This document shows, one piece after another, positions 26,806 through 37,036 of a stretch of DNA of 64,000 nt. The stretch is from Microbacterium wangchenii. GTDB lineage: Bacteria; Actinomycetota; Actinomycetes; Actinomycetales; Microbacteriaceae. The position numbers were made by a program, and so were the translations under genes. The stretch lies in NCBI RefSeq assembly GCF_004564355.1, contig NZ_CP038266.1:992001-1056000 (forward strand), in the 5' to 3' direction. How positions within the stretch are numbered: position 1 is the stretch's first letter; each line of letters starts with the position of its first letter. The notes beneath the pieces were generated by a model, which did not search any database, was not told where the DNA came from, and saw nothing but the letters and a program-made list of their open reading frames with translations.

Positions 26806-28054
26806 GGCCGGCAGGTCGGTGCTGGAAGCGGCCTGGGGGCGCCTGCCGAACTCGCGGGAGGCCACCGAGAACCTCGGTTCGTTCACCCGCGCGCGCATCG
26901 AACGCGTCATCACGCTGCTGGTCGGCCCGGGCTCCCTGATCCTGGGGGCGCAGGCCGTCTTCGCCTCGTTCGGCCCCGGCGACGAGCGCCCCGGCTGGCA
27001 TCTGCCCATGGTGCTCGCCGTCTTCGTGCCGCTGACGGCCATGGTCATCGCGTGTGTGGCAGGGCGGTTCCCGCGCCTGTTCAGCGGACTGTTCGCGATC
27101 ATCTACGTCATCGCCCTCGCGGTGTGGCCGTTCGCGACCGCCGGGGGCGCGCGGCCGGTTCCCACCGAGGAACCGTGGATCTTCTACCTCATCAACGTCG
27201 CCACCGTCGCCACGATCGTCGCCTTCCCCCTCGCGCTGCAGATCGTCTGGACCGTGCTCACGCCGCTGCTGTTCGGCTTCGTGCGTCTGGTGCAGGCGGG
27301 CTTCGACGAGCGGTTCTTCCTGCCGGTGGGCCTGGACGTCTCGTTCGCGCTGATCCTCGGCAGCGTCGTGGTGGTGCTGGGGTGGACCTACCGCTCCGTG
27401 GCGGCCAACGTCGACGAGACGCGGGCGCGCGCGGTGGCCAGCTACGCCGCGGCTGCGGCGGCGGCGGCGACCGAAGGGGAGCGGGTGGCCGTGGCGGCCC
27501 TCATGCACGACAGCGTCCTGGGGGCGCTCCTCGCCGCCGAGCGGGCCACGACGCCCCGCGAGCGGACCCTTGCCGTCAGCATGGCGCGGGAGGCGCTCAC
27601 CCGACTCGCCAATGCCGAGAAAGACCCCTGGGAGGGCAGCGACGAGCCGGTCGACGCCGACCGGCTGGCCGACGACCTGGAAAGCGGTGCGCGGGAGATG
27701 GGCGTGCAGCTGCAGGTGGCCCGATCGATCGATCCCGAGGCGCCCCGCGTCCCCGGGCGGGTGGCGCGCGCTCTCGTCCTGGCGGCGCTGCAGGCCGTGG
27801 CCAACGCCGTCCAGCACGCCAACGCGCAGGGCCTGGCCGTGCAGCTGCGCGGACGCGCCGAACCCGGCGGCGTCGTCGTGCGCGTGCGCGATGCCGGCGA
27901 CGGATTCGACGTCGACCAGATTCCGGAGGATCGCCTCGGCATCCGCGGCTCGATCCTCGCGCGCGTGACGGCCGTGGGCGGACGCACCGAGATCGAGTCC
28001 GGCTCGAACGGGACGACCATCACCCTCGAGTGGGACAGCGGGGACCGCTGGTGA
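26798..28054 (+). CDS. Membrane sensor histidine kinase, NarX/DesK-like
   Basis: A 418-residue protein with about six hydrophobic segments in residues 35-215. They are followed by an Ala-rich helix (YAAAAAAAATEGERVAVAALMHDSVLGALL) in which His237 in the LMHDSVL context is the likely phosphorylation site. The C-terminal ATPase has the N-box QAVANAVQHANAQ and the G-box VRDAGDGFD with RLGIRGSILARV. It should sense a membrane or external cue and phosphorylate the response regulator encoded just before it. Its stop overlaps the next gene's GTG by 4 bp, tying a third membrane protein to the system. The signal is not known. Confidence 0.88.
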   Translation: MVEAGRSVLEAAWGRLPNSREATENLGSFTRARIERVITLLVGPGSLILGAQAVFASFGPGDERPGWHLPMVLAVFVPLTAMVIACVAGRFPRLFSGLFAIIYVIALAVWPFATAGGARPVPTEEPWIFYLINVATVATIVAFPLALQIVWTVLTPLLFGFVRLVQAGFDERFFLPVGLDVSFALILGSVVVVLGWTYRSVAANVDETRARAVASYAAAAAAAATEGERVAVAALMHDSVLGALLAAERATTPRERTLAVSMAREALTRLANAEKDPWEGSDEPVDADRLADDLESGAREMGVQLQVARSIDPEAPRVPGRVARALVLAALQAVANAVQHANAQGLAVQLRGRAEPGGVVVRVRDAGDGFDVDQIPEDRLGIRGSILARVTAVGGRTEIESGSNGTTITLEWDSGDRW

Positions 28055-29088
28055 GCGTTCGCACGATCGTTTCCGTCCTGGCCGTGGCCTTCACCGCCTA
28101 CCTGGCCGCGCGGGGGTTCTGGTGGGGCACCGGCGAGGTCGACCATCCGGTGGTCATCTACCTCGCGCTGCCGCTGTACCTGGTCGTGACGTGGCTGACG
28201 GTGTTCTGGGGCGTGGGCTCGAGCTCGGCGGCACCGGCAGCCACCCCGTCCACCCGCAAGGGCGGGCTGCCCCTGTGGGCGTGCGCGCTGGCGCTGGCCG
28301 TGGCCGTGCTCGTCCCCAACGCGATCCTCTTCGCCGTGGCCCCCGGCTCGCGCACGCAGCCGTTCGCGACGTGGGTGATCGGTGGCATCGGGGCGCTCAT
28401 GACCATCATCATGGTGCGCCGCCGGCCGTTCTTCGCGTGGGCGGGCCTCATCCTCGCCGGGGTGTCGATCTCCCTGTGGATCGGGCCCCTCTCCGCCCTC
28501 GCTCTCGGGCTCGTCGGCTCCATCGTCTGGGTCGCCGCGGCCCAGCTGCTGATGTTCGCGCTGGACAACGCCGCGCGCGACACGGTGCGTCTGGCGGAGC
28601 TGCAGCAGACGGCATCCGCATGGCAGGCCTCGCAGTCGGGGCGGCAGCGCGAGCGACGCGTGCAGGTGCAGCGCGCCCTGCAGACGGCGGGGCCGATCCT
28701 CGGGCGCACGATCGAGACCGGCGGCAACCTGCGGCCCGCCGAGCGCCTGGAGGCGCGCCTGGCCGAGGGGCGCCTGCGCGACGAGCTGCGCGGTCCGCGC
28801 CTGCTCGACGACGTCGTGCGCGAGCAGCTGGAGGCCGCCCGCCGCCGCGGCATCGCCGTGACGATGCTCGACGAGGGCGGCCTGGAAGACCTCGCCGAGC
28901 CGGAGCTGGCGGCCATCAGGGCCGAGCTGGCTGAGATCCTGCGCTCGGCGTCGTCGACGCGGCTGATCATCCGCACATCGCCGCACGAGGAGGTCGCCGT
29001 GACCATCGTGGGCCGCTCAGGTGAGGGCGACCGCCTGTCGGACGAAGACAGCGTCGAACTCTGGCACGAGATCTCCCGCACCCCCTGA
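28051..29088 (+). CDS. Membrane protein of unknown function, third gene of the two-component cassette
   Basis: A 345-residue protein that I do not recognise as a named family. Residues about 1-175 hold five or six hydrophobic segments (VSVLAVAFTAYLAARGF, VVIYLALPLYLVVTWLTVFW, LPLWACALALAVAVLVPNAILF and others). From about 185 on it is soluble, Arg- and Gln-rich and likely helical (QQTASAWQASQSGRQRERRV), ending in a short alpha/beta part with TRLIIRTSPHEEVAVTIVG. The order (membrane part, helical linker, small domain) copies that of a sensor kinase, but I find no clear phospho-His or intact ATP-binding boxes. It is translationally coupled to the kinase and may be a signalling partner or a decayed kinase paralogue. 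Confidence 0.75.
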   Translation: MSVRTIVSVLAVAFTAYLAARGFWWGTGEVDHPVVIYLALPLYLVVTWLTVFWGVGSSSAAPAATPSTRKGGLPLWACALALAVAVLVPNAILFAVAPGSRTQPFATWVIGGIGALMTIIMVRRRPFFAWAGLILAGVSISLWIGPLSALALGLVGSIVWVAAAQLLMFALDNAARDTVRLAELQQTASAWQASQSGRQRERRVQVQRALQTAGPILGRTIETGGNLRPAERLEARLAEGRLRDELRGPRLLDDVVREQLEAARRRGIAVTMLDEGGLEDLAEPELAAIRAELAEILRSASSTRLIIRTSPHEEVAVTIVGRSGEGDRLSDEDSVELWHEISRTP

Positions 29089-29109
29089 GCCGCCGGCAGA
29101 GTGCGCGCG

Positions 29110-29183
29110 CCGTCCGCTCCATCTGCCGCACGGCGAAAGTGCATCGTCTCGCCGAGGTGATGCACTCTCGGGGGCGCGGACGG
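29110..29183. repeat. Nested palindrome downstream of the signalling cassette
   Basis: Outer arms CCGTCCGC (29110-29117) and GCGGACGG (29176-29183) enclose inner arms AGTGCATC (29138-29145) and GATGCACT (29159-29166). It may terminate the three-gene cassette. Confidence 0.55.
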
Positions 29184-29193
29184 GGCTGGCCCA

Positions 29194-29241
29194 CCCGACT
29201 CACCGATCCGGCCGGGGGAGGTTCCGGATCGGTGAGTCGGG
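29194..29241. repeat. Perfect 18-bp inverted repeat
   Basis: CCCGACTCACCGATCCGG (29194-29211) and its exact reverse complement (29224-29241) surround a 12-nt loop. The stem is far longer than chance would give. There is no T run, so it is either an atypical terminator or a REP-like element. Confidence 0.75.
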
Positions 29242-29405
29242 GGGAGGCGAGGGGCGGCGAAGCCGCCCGCCCCTCGCCCTGGCGAGCGGTTACCCGAAAA
29301 CCGCCCGCGAGATCGAAACCGGCTGAAGAGCGGTTCCGACCGAACGCGTGATGCGTTCCAGCTCATTCAGTATGCGACGGGCGCAAGCCCCCCGTCTGTA
29401 GGCAT

Positions 29406-29460
29406 TTCGGGGGACAGACCGCGGGACCTTCGGGGGACACGCCGGGACCTTCGGGGGACA
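29406..29460. repeat. Three tandem copies of TTCGGGGGACA
   Basis: Copies lie at 29406-29416, 29429-29439 and 29450-29460. The last two belong to a longer unit GGGACCTTCGGGGGACA repeated every 21 bp. The array ends 2 bp from the stop of the epsilon subunit gene. Read on the minus strand each copy is TGTCCCCCGAA, like the multiple terminal repeats of some insertion sequences (IS21 family is one candidate), but no transposase gene is present. Confidence 0.6.
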
Positions 29461-29462
29461 CC

Positions 29463-29686
29463 TCAGCCGGAGAATCCGCCCCATCCGGCCTCGCGGGACA
29501 GGGTTGCACGCGCTGCCCTGGCGGAGAGCCGCCACCGCGACCGCGCCCGGGATTCGGGGGCCGTGGCCTGCGCCGACTCCTCCGTGTACGCCTCGCTCAC
29601 GACGGCGAGCAGGGCGGCGAGCTCGTCCTCGGTGGGGTTTCCCCGGCGCACGTCCAGCGACACGGGGGCGTCGGCGGGATCGGGGG

Positions 29687-29690
<4 letters not shown>
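29463..29690 (-). CDS. Acyl-CoA carboxylase epsilon subunit
   Basis: A 75-residue protein. The segment [22 protein letters not shown] is the hallmark of the small epsilon subunits that stabilise actinobacterial acyl-CoA carboxylases; the rest is a basic, Ala/Arg-rich tail ending in [15 protein letters not shown] at 29688-29690 overlaps the stop of the beta subunit gene by 4 bp, so the two are made together. The array of TTCGGGGGACA repeats starts right after its stop codon, but the tail looks complete. Confidence 0.88.
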
Positions 29691-31276
<1,586 letters not shown>

Positions 31277-31283
31277 GCGTTCC

Positions 31284-31289
31284 ACCCTA
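31284..31289 (-). promoter_or_regulatory. -10 box, leaderless start of the beta subunit gene
   Basis: TAGGGT on the minus strand ends 7 nt before the GTG at 31274-31276. It drives the beta and epsilon subunit genes. Confidence 0.5.
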
Positions 31290-31446
31290 TCGGCGGGGTG
31301 CGCCGCGGCGTTGGAGGGTGCGCACAAGGCATCACCGCATCCGCTGTGCGCTCCAATCCATCGGGCGCCGGATCGGGCGCCGTTCTTCATAATCGGCGCG
31401 TGGCGGTCCCGCGCGCGGATCGCGATCGCAGTATCGTCCTGCCACG

Positions 31447-33672
31447 GTGACTCACAGATCCCCCCTCCGCAGGTCCCACATCGCACGAGCATCCGCGCTC
31501 GTGCTGGCAGTGGTGTGCGTCCTCTCGTCGTCGTTGACGACGTCGTCCGGCGCCATGGCGGCACCGACGCCTGAGACCACCGTGTCTCCGCCGTCCCCGT
31601 CCCCATCGGCCACCGGGGAGGAGCCCGCGCAGACGCCGTCTCCCGAGCCCCCTGCGCCCGCGGACGTCGAAGACCTCGCGCAGCCCCCGACTCCTTCGCC
31701 GACTCCGAGCCAGAATCCGCTGGCGCCCGACCGGGTGACGCCGCCGACCGACGAGGTCCCCGACGACCGCCCCATGCCGGTGGAGCCGGAGCCGCGCAGC
31801 GCTCCGCGGGCCGTCGTGCCGCAAGACGCCGTCGCTGTCCCCAACGCATCCCGCGTATCGGGCCAGGACCGATACAGCACGAGCGTGGCGGCCGCCCGGA
31901 ACGCTTTTCCGAGCGGAGCTGCCACCGTTCTCGTCACCGCGGGCAATGCTCCGGCCGATGCCATCGTGGCGGCGGGTCTGGCAGCGCGGCTGCAGGCACC
32001 GCTGCTCTATGTGCGGGCGGATTCGGTCCCGGCTGCCGTCGCCGAGGAGCTCACGCGGCTGGCTCCCGAGGGCATCGTCGTCGTAGGGGGCACGGGGGTC
32101 GTCCAGGAAGCCGTCCTCACCCAGTTGCAGCGGTGGGCGCCCGACGTGCGCAGGTACGGCGGCGGTGACCGGTATGAGAGTTCGCGGCTGGCCTTGACCG
32201 GCGTCGGTGGAACGATCGACACGGTGTATGTGGCCGGTGGGCAAGGAACCGTCGATGCCGCCCTCGCGTCGGTGACGGCTGCGTCCAACGGGCGCGGTGT
32301 GCTCCTGGTGAGAGGCGCGGGGGCTCTGGACGAGCCGACCCTGACTGCTCTTCGCTCGATCGGAGCCACCAAGACGGTCATCGTCGGAGGTCTCGGCACA
32401 GTGAGCGCGCGACACGAACAGTCTCTTCGTACAGCAGGGTTCACCGTCTCGCGGCTCGTGGCCCCTAACCGGTATGCGCAGTCCATCCTCATGGCCGGCC
32501 AGCGCACCGCACCGGCCCAGCGGGCGATCGTCGTCAACTCCTTCACCGACCCCGACCTGGCCGTCGCGGCTGCCCTGGCCGCCGCCAGCGAGCAGCCCCT
32601 CTACTACGCGATCGAGCCCTGTACCCCCGACGCCGTCGCCGCCGACATCAGCGCCCGTGGGGTCGCGGTCACGGCGGTGGGCGGACCGGCTTGGCTCGGT
32701 CCGGCGGTGCTGGTGAACCGGAACTGCTCGGCGGAGAAGGATCTTCGGCAGCGGAACCTCAACGCCGCCATCCGAGCCACGACGGCGCAGTATCCCGGAT
32801 CTTTCTCCGTGTCGGTACGTCAGATGGACGGGCTCGGAGTGGTCACAGATGTCAATGGTGGGGTGCTCCGCGAACCGGCGAGCATGATGAAGCTGTATGC
32901 AGCGTGGGCGGTGCTGCACAAGATCGAGCGCGGGGAAGCGTCGTGGGGGACGATGCTCCCGTCAGGACTGGACCTCTCCACGTGCGTCTACGTGATGATC
33001 CATGCCTCCGACAACGGATGCCATTCCGACATCGTGCACTGGATCGGCATCGGAAACCTGAACGCGTTCATCCGCGCTTCGGGATGGAGTCAGACGACCT
33101 ACGGAAGCGTGCCCTCCGGCACCAGCGTGCTCTATGCGGGCAACAGGACCACGACGAACGACCTGGTGCTCCTGCTCGACCGGCTCCATGGGGCGAAGAT
33201 GATCTCCCGCCCATCCGCGGATCACCTCCTCACCCTGATGTCGGCACAGATCTGGCGCTCCCGGATCGCTTCGGGCATCCCCCCAGGGGTCCGCCAGGCC
33301 ACGAAGCCCGGCGCGCTGTGGATCGATTCCGGTCTGCTGCAGGGCGACAGCGGAGTCGTCTGGGGACCCAAGTCGACCTATGTCATCTCGATCGTCGGCG
33401 ATCAGGCACCGCCGCAGGCCGCACTGCGGGCGATCTCCCGGACCGTTTACGAATCCTTCAACGGGTCCTTCGGAACGGCCGCGTGGTATCCCGTCGAGCA
33501 GATGGTGACGGTGCGTGCGACGGCGCTGCGCACGTCCCCAGCGGGGGCGATGACAGTCGTCGTGCCTGCGGGCGTGCCGATCGAAGTCCTCGACGCGGAT
33601 CGCAACTGGTACAAGGTCCGTTACGGGAACCGGCAGCTCTGGACTGTGGTCAACGACCTCCGCAACCGCTGA
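31447..33672 (+). CDS. Secreted cell-wall-binding-repeat protein with class A beta-lactamase-like domain and SH3-like end
   Basis: A 741-residue secreted protein. A signal peptide (about 1-39) is followed by a Pro/Ser/Thr-rich spacer to about 125. Three cell-wall-binding repeats 2 (CWB2) span about 135-428, with starts such as [13 protein letters not shown] and VVVGGTGVV. Next comes a beta-lactamase/transpeptidase-fold domain (about 430-665) with the catalytic SMMK at 479-482, ASDN at 520-523 and KPG at 620-622, the counterparts of SxxK, SDN and KTG. A short SH3-like domain (about 685-740) closes it. It should bind wall polymer and act on peptidoglycan or a related substrate; a classic beta-lactamase role is unlikely given the wall-binding parts. 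The start is GTG 31447; no ribosome binding site is seen. Confidence 0.85.
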   Translation: MTHRSPLRRSHIARASALVLAVVCVLSSSLTTSSGAMAAPTPETTVSPPSPSPSATGEEPAQTPSPEPPAPADVEDLAQPPTPSPTPSQNPLAPDRVTPPTDEVPDDRPMPVEPEPRSAPRAVVPQDAVAVPNASRVSGQDRYSTSVAAARNAFPSGAATVLVTAGNAPADAIVAAGLAARLQAPLLYVRADSVPAAVAEELTRLAPEGIVVVGGTGVVQEAVLTQLQRWAPDVRRYGGGDRYESSRLALTGVGGTIDTVYVAGGQGTVDAALASVTAASNGRGVLLVRGAGALDEPTLTALRSIGATKTVIVGGLGTVSARHEQSLRTAGFTVSRLVAPNRYAQSILMAGQRTAPAQRAIVVNSFTDPDLAVAAALAAASEQPLYYAIEPCTPDAVAADISARGVAVTAVGGPAWLGPAVLVNRNCSAEKDLRQRNLNAAIRATTAQYPGSFSVSVRQMDGLGVVTDVNGGVLREPASMMKLYAAWAVLHKIERGEASWGTMLPSGLDLSTCVYVMIHASDNGCHSDIVHWIGIGNLNAFIRASGWSQTTYGSVPSGTSVLYAGNRTTTNDLVLLLDRLHGAKMISRPSADHLLTLMSAQIWRSRIASGIPPGVRQATKPGALWIDSGLLQGDSGVVWGPKSTYVISIVGDQAPPQAALRAISRTVYESFNGSFGTAAWYPVEQMVTVRATALRTSPAGAMTVVVPAGVPIEVLDADRNWYKVRYGNRQLWTVVNDLRNR

Positions 33673-33732
33673 TGCGCCGTGGGGCGCCGGCGCCGGCGTC
33701 GCCGCGCCGCACCCGCCCCTCCGCCGCCCCCA

Positions 33733-33805
33733 GAACAGGAGGATCGCCGAGAACAGGATGCCGGGCGGCCTTCCCGTCCTGATTCCGGCGATCCTCCTGG
33801 TTTCG
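33733..33805. repeat. Palindromic element between the hydrolase and birA
   Basis: CAGGAGGATCGCCG (33736-33749) and CGGCGATCCTCCTG (33786-33799) are perfect 14-bp inverted arms with partly matching flanks (GAAC and GGTTTC). The interior has a smaller hairpin (CGGG...CCCG). It lies downstream of the hydrolase gene and may end its transcript, but the size and form are also like a REP-type element. Confidence 0.6.
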
Positions 33806-33856
33806 GACGATCGGCACCGCCGCTGTCAAGGCCGGACGACGAGCCAGGCCCCGGCC

Positions 33857-33862
33857 TAGGGT
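33857..33862 (+). promoter_or_regulatory. -10 box, leaderless start of birA
   Basis: TAGGGT is followed by exactly 6 nt and the ATG of birA at 33869. Confidence 0.55.
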
Positions 33863-33868
33863 GGGGCC

Positions 33869-34663
33869 ATGCCGATCCCCGAAGAGGGCTACCCGCTCGC
33901 CGCCGCCGTCAGCCCGCGTGTCCAGGTCGTGGAGACCACCGACTCCACCAACGCCGATGTGCTCGCCGCCGCCGAGGAGGACCCCGCCGGCTGGCCGCAC
34001 CTGTCGGTGCTCGTCACCGTTGACCAGCGCGCCGGACGCGGCCGCCTCGATCGCGCCTGGACCGCCGCCCCCGGGACGGCGCTCGCCCTGTCGGTGCTCG
34101 TGCGCGTACCGGGGCTCCCCGCGCACGCACGCGGGTGGATCCCGCTAGCCGCGGGTGCTGCCATGACGCGGGCCGTGGCGGCGCAACTGGCCGGCACCGG
34201 CAACACCACGGCGCTGAAGTGGCCGAACGACGTGCTCGTTGACGGCGGCAAGATCTGCGGCATCCTCGCCGAGGTCGTCCCCGGCGACATGGACGCCATC
34301 GTGGTGGGCGCCGGCGTCAACACGCGGATGACCCGCGCCGATCTCCCCGTGGCCACTGCGGTCTCCTTCGCGTCGCTCGGGCTGGACTGCGACGACGACC
34401 GCCTGCTCGCCGACTACCTGCGCGCCCTCGACGAGCACGTGCAGGCGCTGCTGTCCTCCCACGGCGACGCCGCCGCATCCGGCGTCCTCGGTGAAGTGGA
34501 GGCGCTGTGCACGACCCTCGGCAGCGACGTGCGGGTCTCGCTCCCGGACGGGACCACGCTCGCGGGGCGAGGCCAGCGCATCGACGGCGACGGCCGCCTC
34601 GTGGTCGCGACGGGGCTCGAGGAGATCCCGGTATCGGCCGGAGACGTCGTCCACGTGCGCTGA
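33869..34663 (+). CDS. birA: Biotin-[acetyl-CoA-carboxylase] ligase
   Basis: A 264-residue biotin protein ligase without an N-terminal DNA-binding domain (group I). It attaches biotin to the carrier Lys of the acyl-CoA carboxylase alpha subunit. The substrate loop TTDSTNADV, the biotin-binding GRGRLDRAW, KWPNDVLVDGGKICGILAE and the C-terminal SH3-like domain (LPDGTTLAGRGQRIDGDGRLVV) are all present. In this loop the usual GRGRxGR reads GRGRLDR, a change at one glycine. Its leaderless ATG is fixed by the -10 box 6 nt upstream. It begins a conserved run of PH-domain protein, purK, purE and LCP genes. Confidence 0.94.
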   Translation: MPIPEEGYPLAAAVSPRVQVVETTDSTNADVLAAAEEDPAGWPHLSVLVTVDQRAGRGRLDRAWTAAPGTALALSVLVRVPGLPAHARGWIPLAAGAAMTRAVAAQLAGTGNTTALKWPNDVLVDGGKICGILAEVVPGDMDAIVVGAGVNTRMTRADLPVATAVSFASLGLDCDDDRLLADYLRALDEHVQALLSSHGDAAASGVLGEVEALCTTLGSDVRVSLPDGTTLAGRGQRIDGDGRLVVATGLEEIPVSAGDVVHVR

Positions 34664-34699
34664 TCCGCGTGGGAGCACCGCGATGTCGGCGCCCGGCGC

Positions 34700-34705
34700 C
34701 ACAAT
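34700..34705 (+). promoter_or_regulatory. -10-like box, leaderless start of the PH-domain gene
   Basis: CACAAT ends 6 nt before GTG 34712. It lacks the first T but keeps A at position 2 and T at position 6. Confidence 0.4.
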
Positions 34706-34711
34706 AGGAGC

Positions 34712-35266
34712 GTGACCTCTCCGACGACGTACGGGGGGCGGCCTCTCACCCCCGCCCCGGGCGTGCCCACGCCCGAGCTGCGCGTCGCCCGTTTCCGTCC
34801 GCACGCCCGCCGGCTGTTCTGGTCGGCCCTCGTGCTCATCGCCGTGGCCGGCGCCGTCGGCTACTTCTACGGCAATCTCCGCGCGCCGTTCGAGGACTGG
34901 ATGCTGCTGACCGCCGCCGCCGCGGCCGTGCTCCTCCTGGCCGTGCTGCCATGGGCAACGTGGTGGGCGCACACCTACACGATCACGACGCGGCGCGTCA
35001 TCGAGCGGTCGGGCCTCTTCGGCACGAGGCGCACGGAGCTGCCGCACATGCGGGGGTACACGATCCAGGTGCGCCGCGGCCCCCTGCAGCGGCTCTGGGG
35101 AGCGGGCACGCTGATCCTCTCCAACGGCGTGGATGCGCCGATGCGCCTGCGGAACGTCCCCAGTGTCGAGCTCGTGCACGAAGTGCTCGTCGACCAGGTC
35201 GAGGTGAACCAGATCCTCGCCCACCGCGACGCCCAGCCGGCGACCGTCCCCACCGCGCAGATGTGA
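34712..35266 (+). CDS. PH domain-containing membrane protein
   Basis: A 184-residue protein with two membrane segments (LFWSALVLIAVAGAVGYFYG, about 32-51, and WMLLTAAAAAVLLLAVLPWATWW, about 60-82) followed by a bacterial pleckstrin-homology domain (about 85-160: YTITTRRVIERSGLFGTRRTELPHMRGYTIQVRRG). Such proteins are found next to birA and purK in many actinobacteria. Their function is not established; a role in membrane or envelope upkeep is assumed. Confidence 0.85.
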   Translation: MTSPTTYGGRPLTPAPGVPTPELRVARFRPHARRLFWSALVLIAVAGAVGYFYGNLRAPFEDWMLLTAAAAAVLLLAVLPWATWWAHTYTITTRRVIERSGLFGTRRTELPHMRGYTIQVRRGPLQRLWGAGTLILSNGVDAPMRLRNVPSVELVHEVLVDQVEVNQILAHRDAQPATVPTAQM

Positions 35267-35333
35267 CCACCCCGCGCTCGCCGTCGTGGGCGCCCGCGGC
35301 CTGCGCGAGAATGGGGGCGACGGAAGGGGACCC

Positions 35334-36470
35334 ATGGCGCTGCGAGTAGGGATCATCGGAGGCGGCCAGCTCGCGAGGATGATGATCGCGCCCGCGGTCG
35401 AGCTGGGCGTGGACGTCCGCGTCCTCGCCGAAGAGCCGGGCATGTCGGCGGAGCTCGCAGCCACCGCCACCGGCGATTACCGCGACGCCGACACCGTCCT
35501 CGCGTTCGCACACGACGTCGACGTGATCACCTTCGACCACGAGCACGTGCCGCAGGACGTCCTGGCCGCGCTCGTGGACGCCGGCGTCGCCGTGCACCCG
35601 GGGCCCGAGCCCCTCGGCGTTGCACAGGACAAGCTCGTCATGCGCCGGCGCATGCAGGAGCTGGGCGCACCGCAGCCGGAGTGGGCGGCGGTGTCGGATG
35701 AGACGCAGCTGCAGGAGTTCCTCGACGCCCACGGCGGCCGCGCCGTGGTGAAGACCCCGCGCGGCGGCTACGACGGCAAGGGCGTGCGCGTCGTCTCGGC
35801 GGCCCACGAGGCGCAGGACTGGTTCACGACGCTCGCGGAGGACGCCCGCGGGGGAGAGCTGCTGGTCGAGGAGCTCGTGGACTTCTCCCGCGAGCTCGCC
35901 CAGCAGGTGGCCCGTCGTCCGTCCGGACAGGTCGCGGTCTACCCCGTCGTGGAGACGGTGCAGCGCGGCGGCGTGTGCGCCGAGGTGCTCGCCCCCGCCC
36001 CCGGCGCGAGCGCGCGACTGAGACAGGCTGCCGCCGACCTCGGCGTCGCCATCGCGGAAGGCCTGGGGGTCACCGGGATGCTGGCGGTGGAGCTGTTCGA
36101 GACGACGGATGAGCGCATCCTCGTCAACGAGCTCGCCATGCGCCCCCACAACAGCGGCCACTGGACCCAGGACGGGGCGGTGACCAGCCAGTTCGAACAG
36201 CACCTCCGGGCCGTCCTCGACCTGCCGCTGGGCGCGACAGAGTCGACGGCACCGTGGTCGGTCATGGTCAACCTCCTCGGCGGGCCGGCGGAGGGCGGAC
36301 TTCTCGAGCGGTTCGCGCCGGCGATGGCGGAGCATCCGCGGGCCAAGGTCCACACGTACGGCAAGGCGCCGCGGCCCGGCCGCAAGGTCGGGCACGTCAA
36401 TGTCGCCGGCGACGATCTCGACGACGTCGCGTACGAGGCGCGCGCGGCAGCAGCCCACTTCCTGGACTGA
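35334..36470 (+). CDS. purK: 5-(carboxyamino)imidazole ribonucleotide synthase
   Basis: A 378-residue ATP-grasp enzyme that makes N5-carboxyaminoimidazole ribonucleotide from AIR, bicarbonate and ATP in purine synthesis. The N-terminal GIIGGGQLARMMIAPAVELG, the ATP-grasp loop VVKTPRGGYDGKGVRVV, VEELVDFSRELAQQVAR and the substrate site NELAMRPHNSGHWTQDG are intact. I chose ATG 35334 because GGAAGGGGA lies just upstream and the family N-terminus starts at this point. purE, the next enzyme in the pathway, follows after 50 bp. Confidence 0.95.
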   Translation: MALRVGIIGGGQLARMMIAPAVELGVDVRVLAEEPGMSAELAATATGDYRDADTVLAFAHDVDVITFDHEHVPQDVLAALVDAGVAVHPGPEPLGVAQDKLVMRRRMQELGAPQPEWAAVSDETQLQEFLDAHGGRAVVKTPRGGYDGKGVRVVSAAHEAQDWFTTLAEDARGGELLVEELVDFSRELAQQVARRPSGQVAVYPVVETVQRGGVCAEVLAPAPGASARLRQAAADLGVAIAEGLGVTGMLAVELFETTDERILVNELAMRPHNSGHWTQDGAVTSQFEQHLRAVLDLPLGATESTAPWSVMVNLLGGPAEGGLLERFAPAMAEHPRAKVHTYGKAPRPGRKVGHVNVAGDDLDDVAYEARAAAAHFLD

Positions 36471-36508
36471 GGCCCGCGCCGTTGCGGCGATCTCGCAGGC
36501 AGTCGCCC

Positions 36509-36514
36509 TAGCCT
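36509..36514 (+). promoter_or_regulatory. -10 box, leaderless start of purE
   Basis: TAGCCT is followed by exactly 6 nt and then GTG 36521. Confidence 0.55.
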
Positions 36515-36520
36515 GGTGCA

Positions 36521-37036
36521 GTGACCCGACCGCTGCACTCCTCCGAGACGCCTGTGGTCGGCGTCGTCATGGGCTCCGATTCGGACTGGCGCGTCATGAG
36601 CGACGCCTCGCAGATGCTCACGGAGCTGGGCGTCCCGCACGAGGTGGAGGTCGTCTCCGCGCACCGCACGCCCGACAAGCTCATGCGCTACGGCCGCGAC
36701 GCGCGCGCGCGCGGACTGCGCGTGATCATCGCGGGAGCCGGCGGAGCGGCACACCTGCCCGGCATGCTCGCCTCGGTCACCTCCCTGCCCGTCATCGGCG
36801 TGCCCGTGCAGCTCGCGACGCTCGACGGCATGGACTCCCTGCTGAGCATCGTGCAGATGCCGGCAGGCATCCCCGTCGCCACCGTGTCGATCAACGGCGC
36901 CAAGAACGCGGGCATCCTCGCCGCGCGCATCCTCGGCAGCACCGACCTCGCCCTCGGCGACCGACTGGTCGCCTACGCGCGGGCGCTGGAGACGCAGGTC
37001 GAGGAGAAGAGCCGGCGGCTGAAGGACTCCCTGTGA
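36521..37036 (+). CDS. purE: 5-(carboxyamino)imidazole ribonucleotide mutase
   Basis: A 171-residue class I PurE that converts N5-CAIR to CAIR. The signature [43 protein letters not shown] and [28 protein letters not shown] are intact. The first 11 residues precede the family core. The GTG start follows a -10 box by 6 nt, so a leaderless mRNA is likely, separate from purK. Its stop overlaps the GTG of the LCP gene (GTGA). Confidence 0.96.
   Translation: MTRPLHSSETPVVGVVMGSDSDWRVMSDASQMLTELGVPHEVEVVSAHRTPDKLMRYGRDARARGLRVIIAGAGGAAHLPGMLASVTSLPVIGVPVQLATLDGMDSLLSIVQMPAGIPVATVSINGAKNAGILAARILGSTDLALGDRLVAYARALETQVEEKSRRLKDSL

Larger units (their letters stand above)
29089..29462. other. Intergenic stretch with palindromes and tandem repeats, no gene seen
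   Basis: This 374-bp gap holds two large palindromes (29110-29183 and 29194-29241) and three copies of TTCGGGGGACA (29406-29460). Its middle part (29280-29400) is somewhat less GC-rich than nearby genes. No reading frame here shows the codon use of the neighbouring genes. It looks like an insertion scar or repeat nest. Confidence 0.55.
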
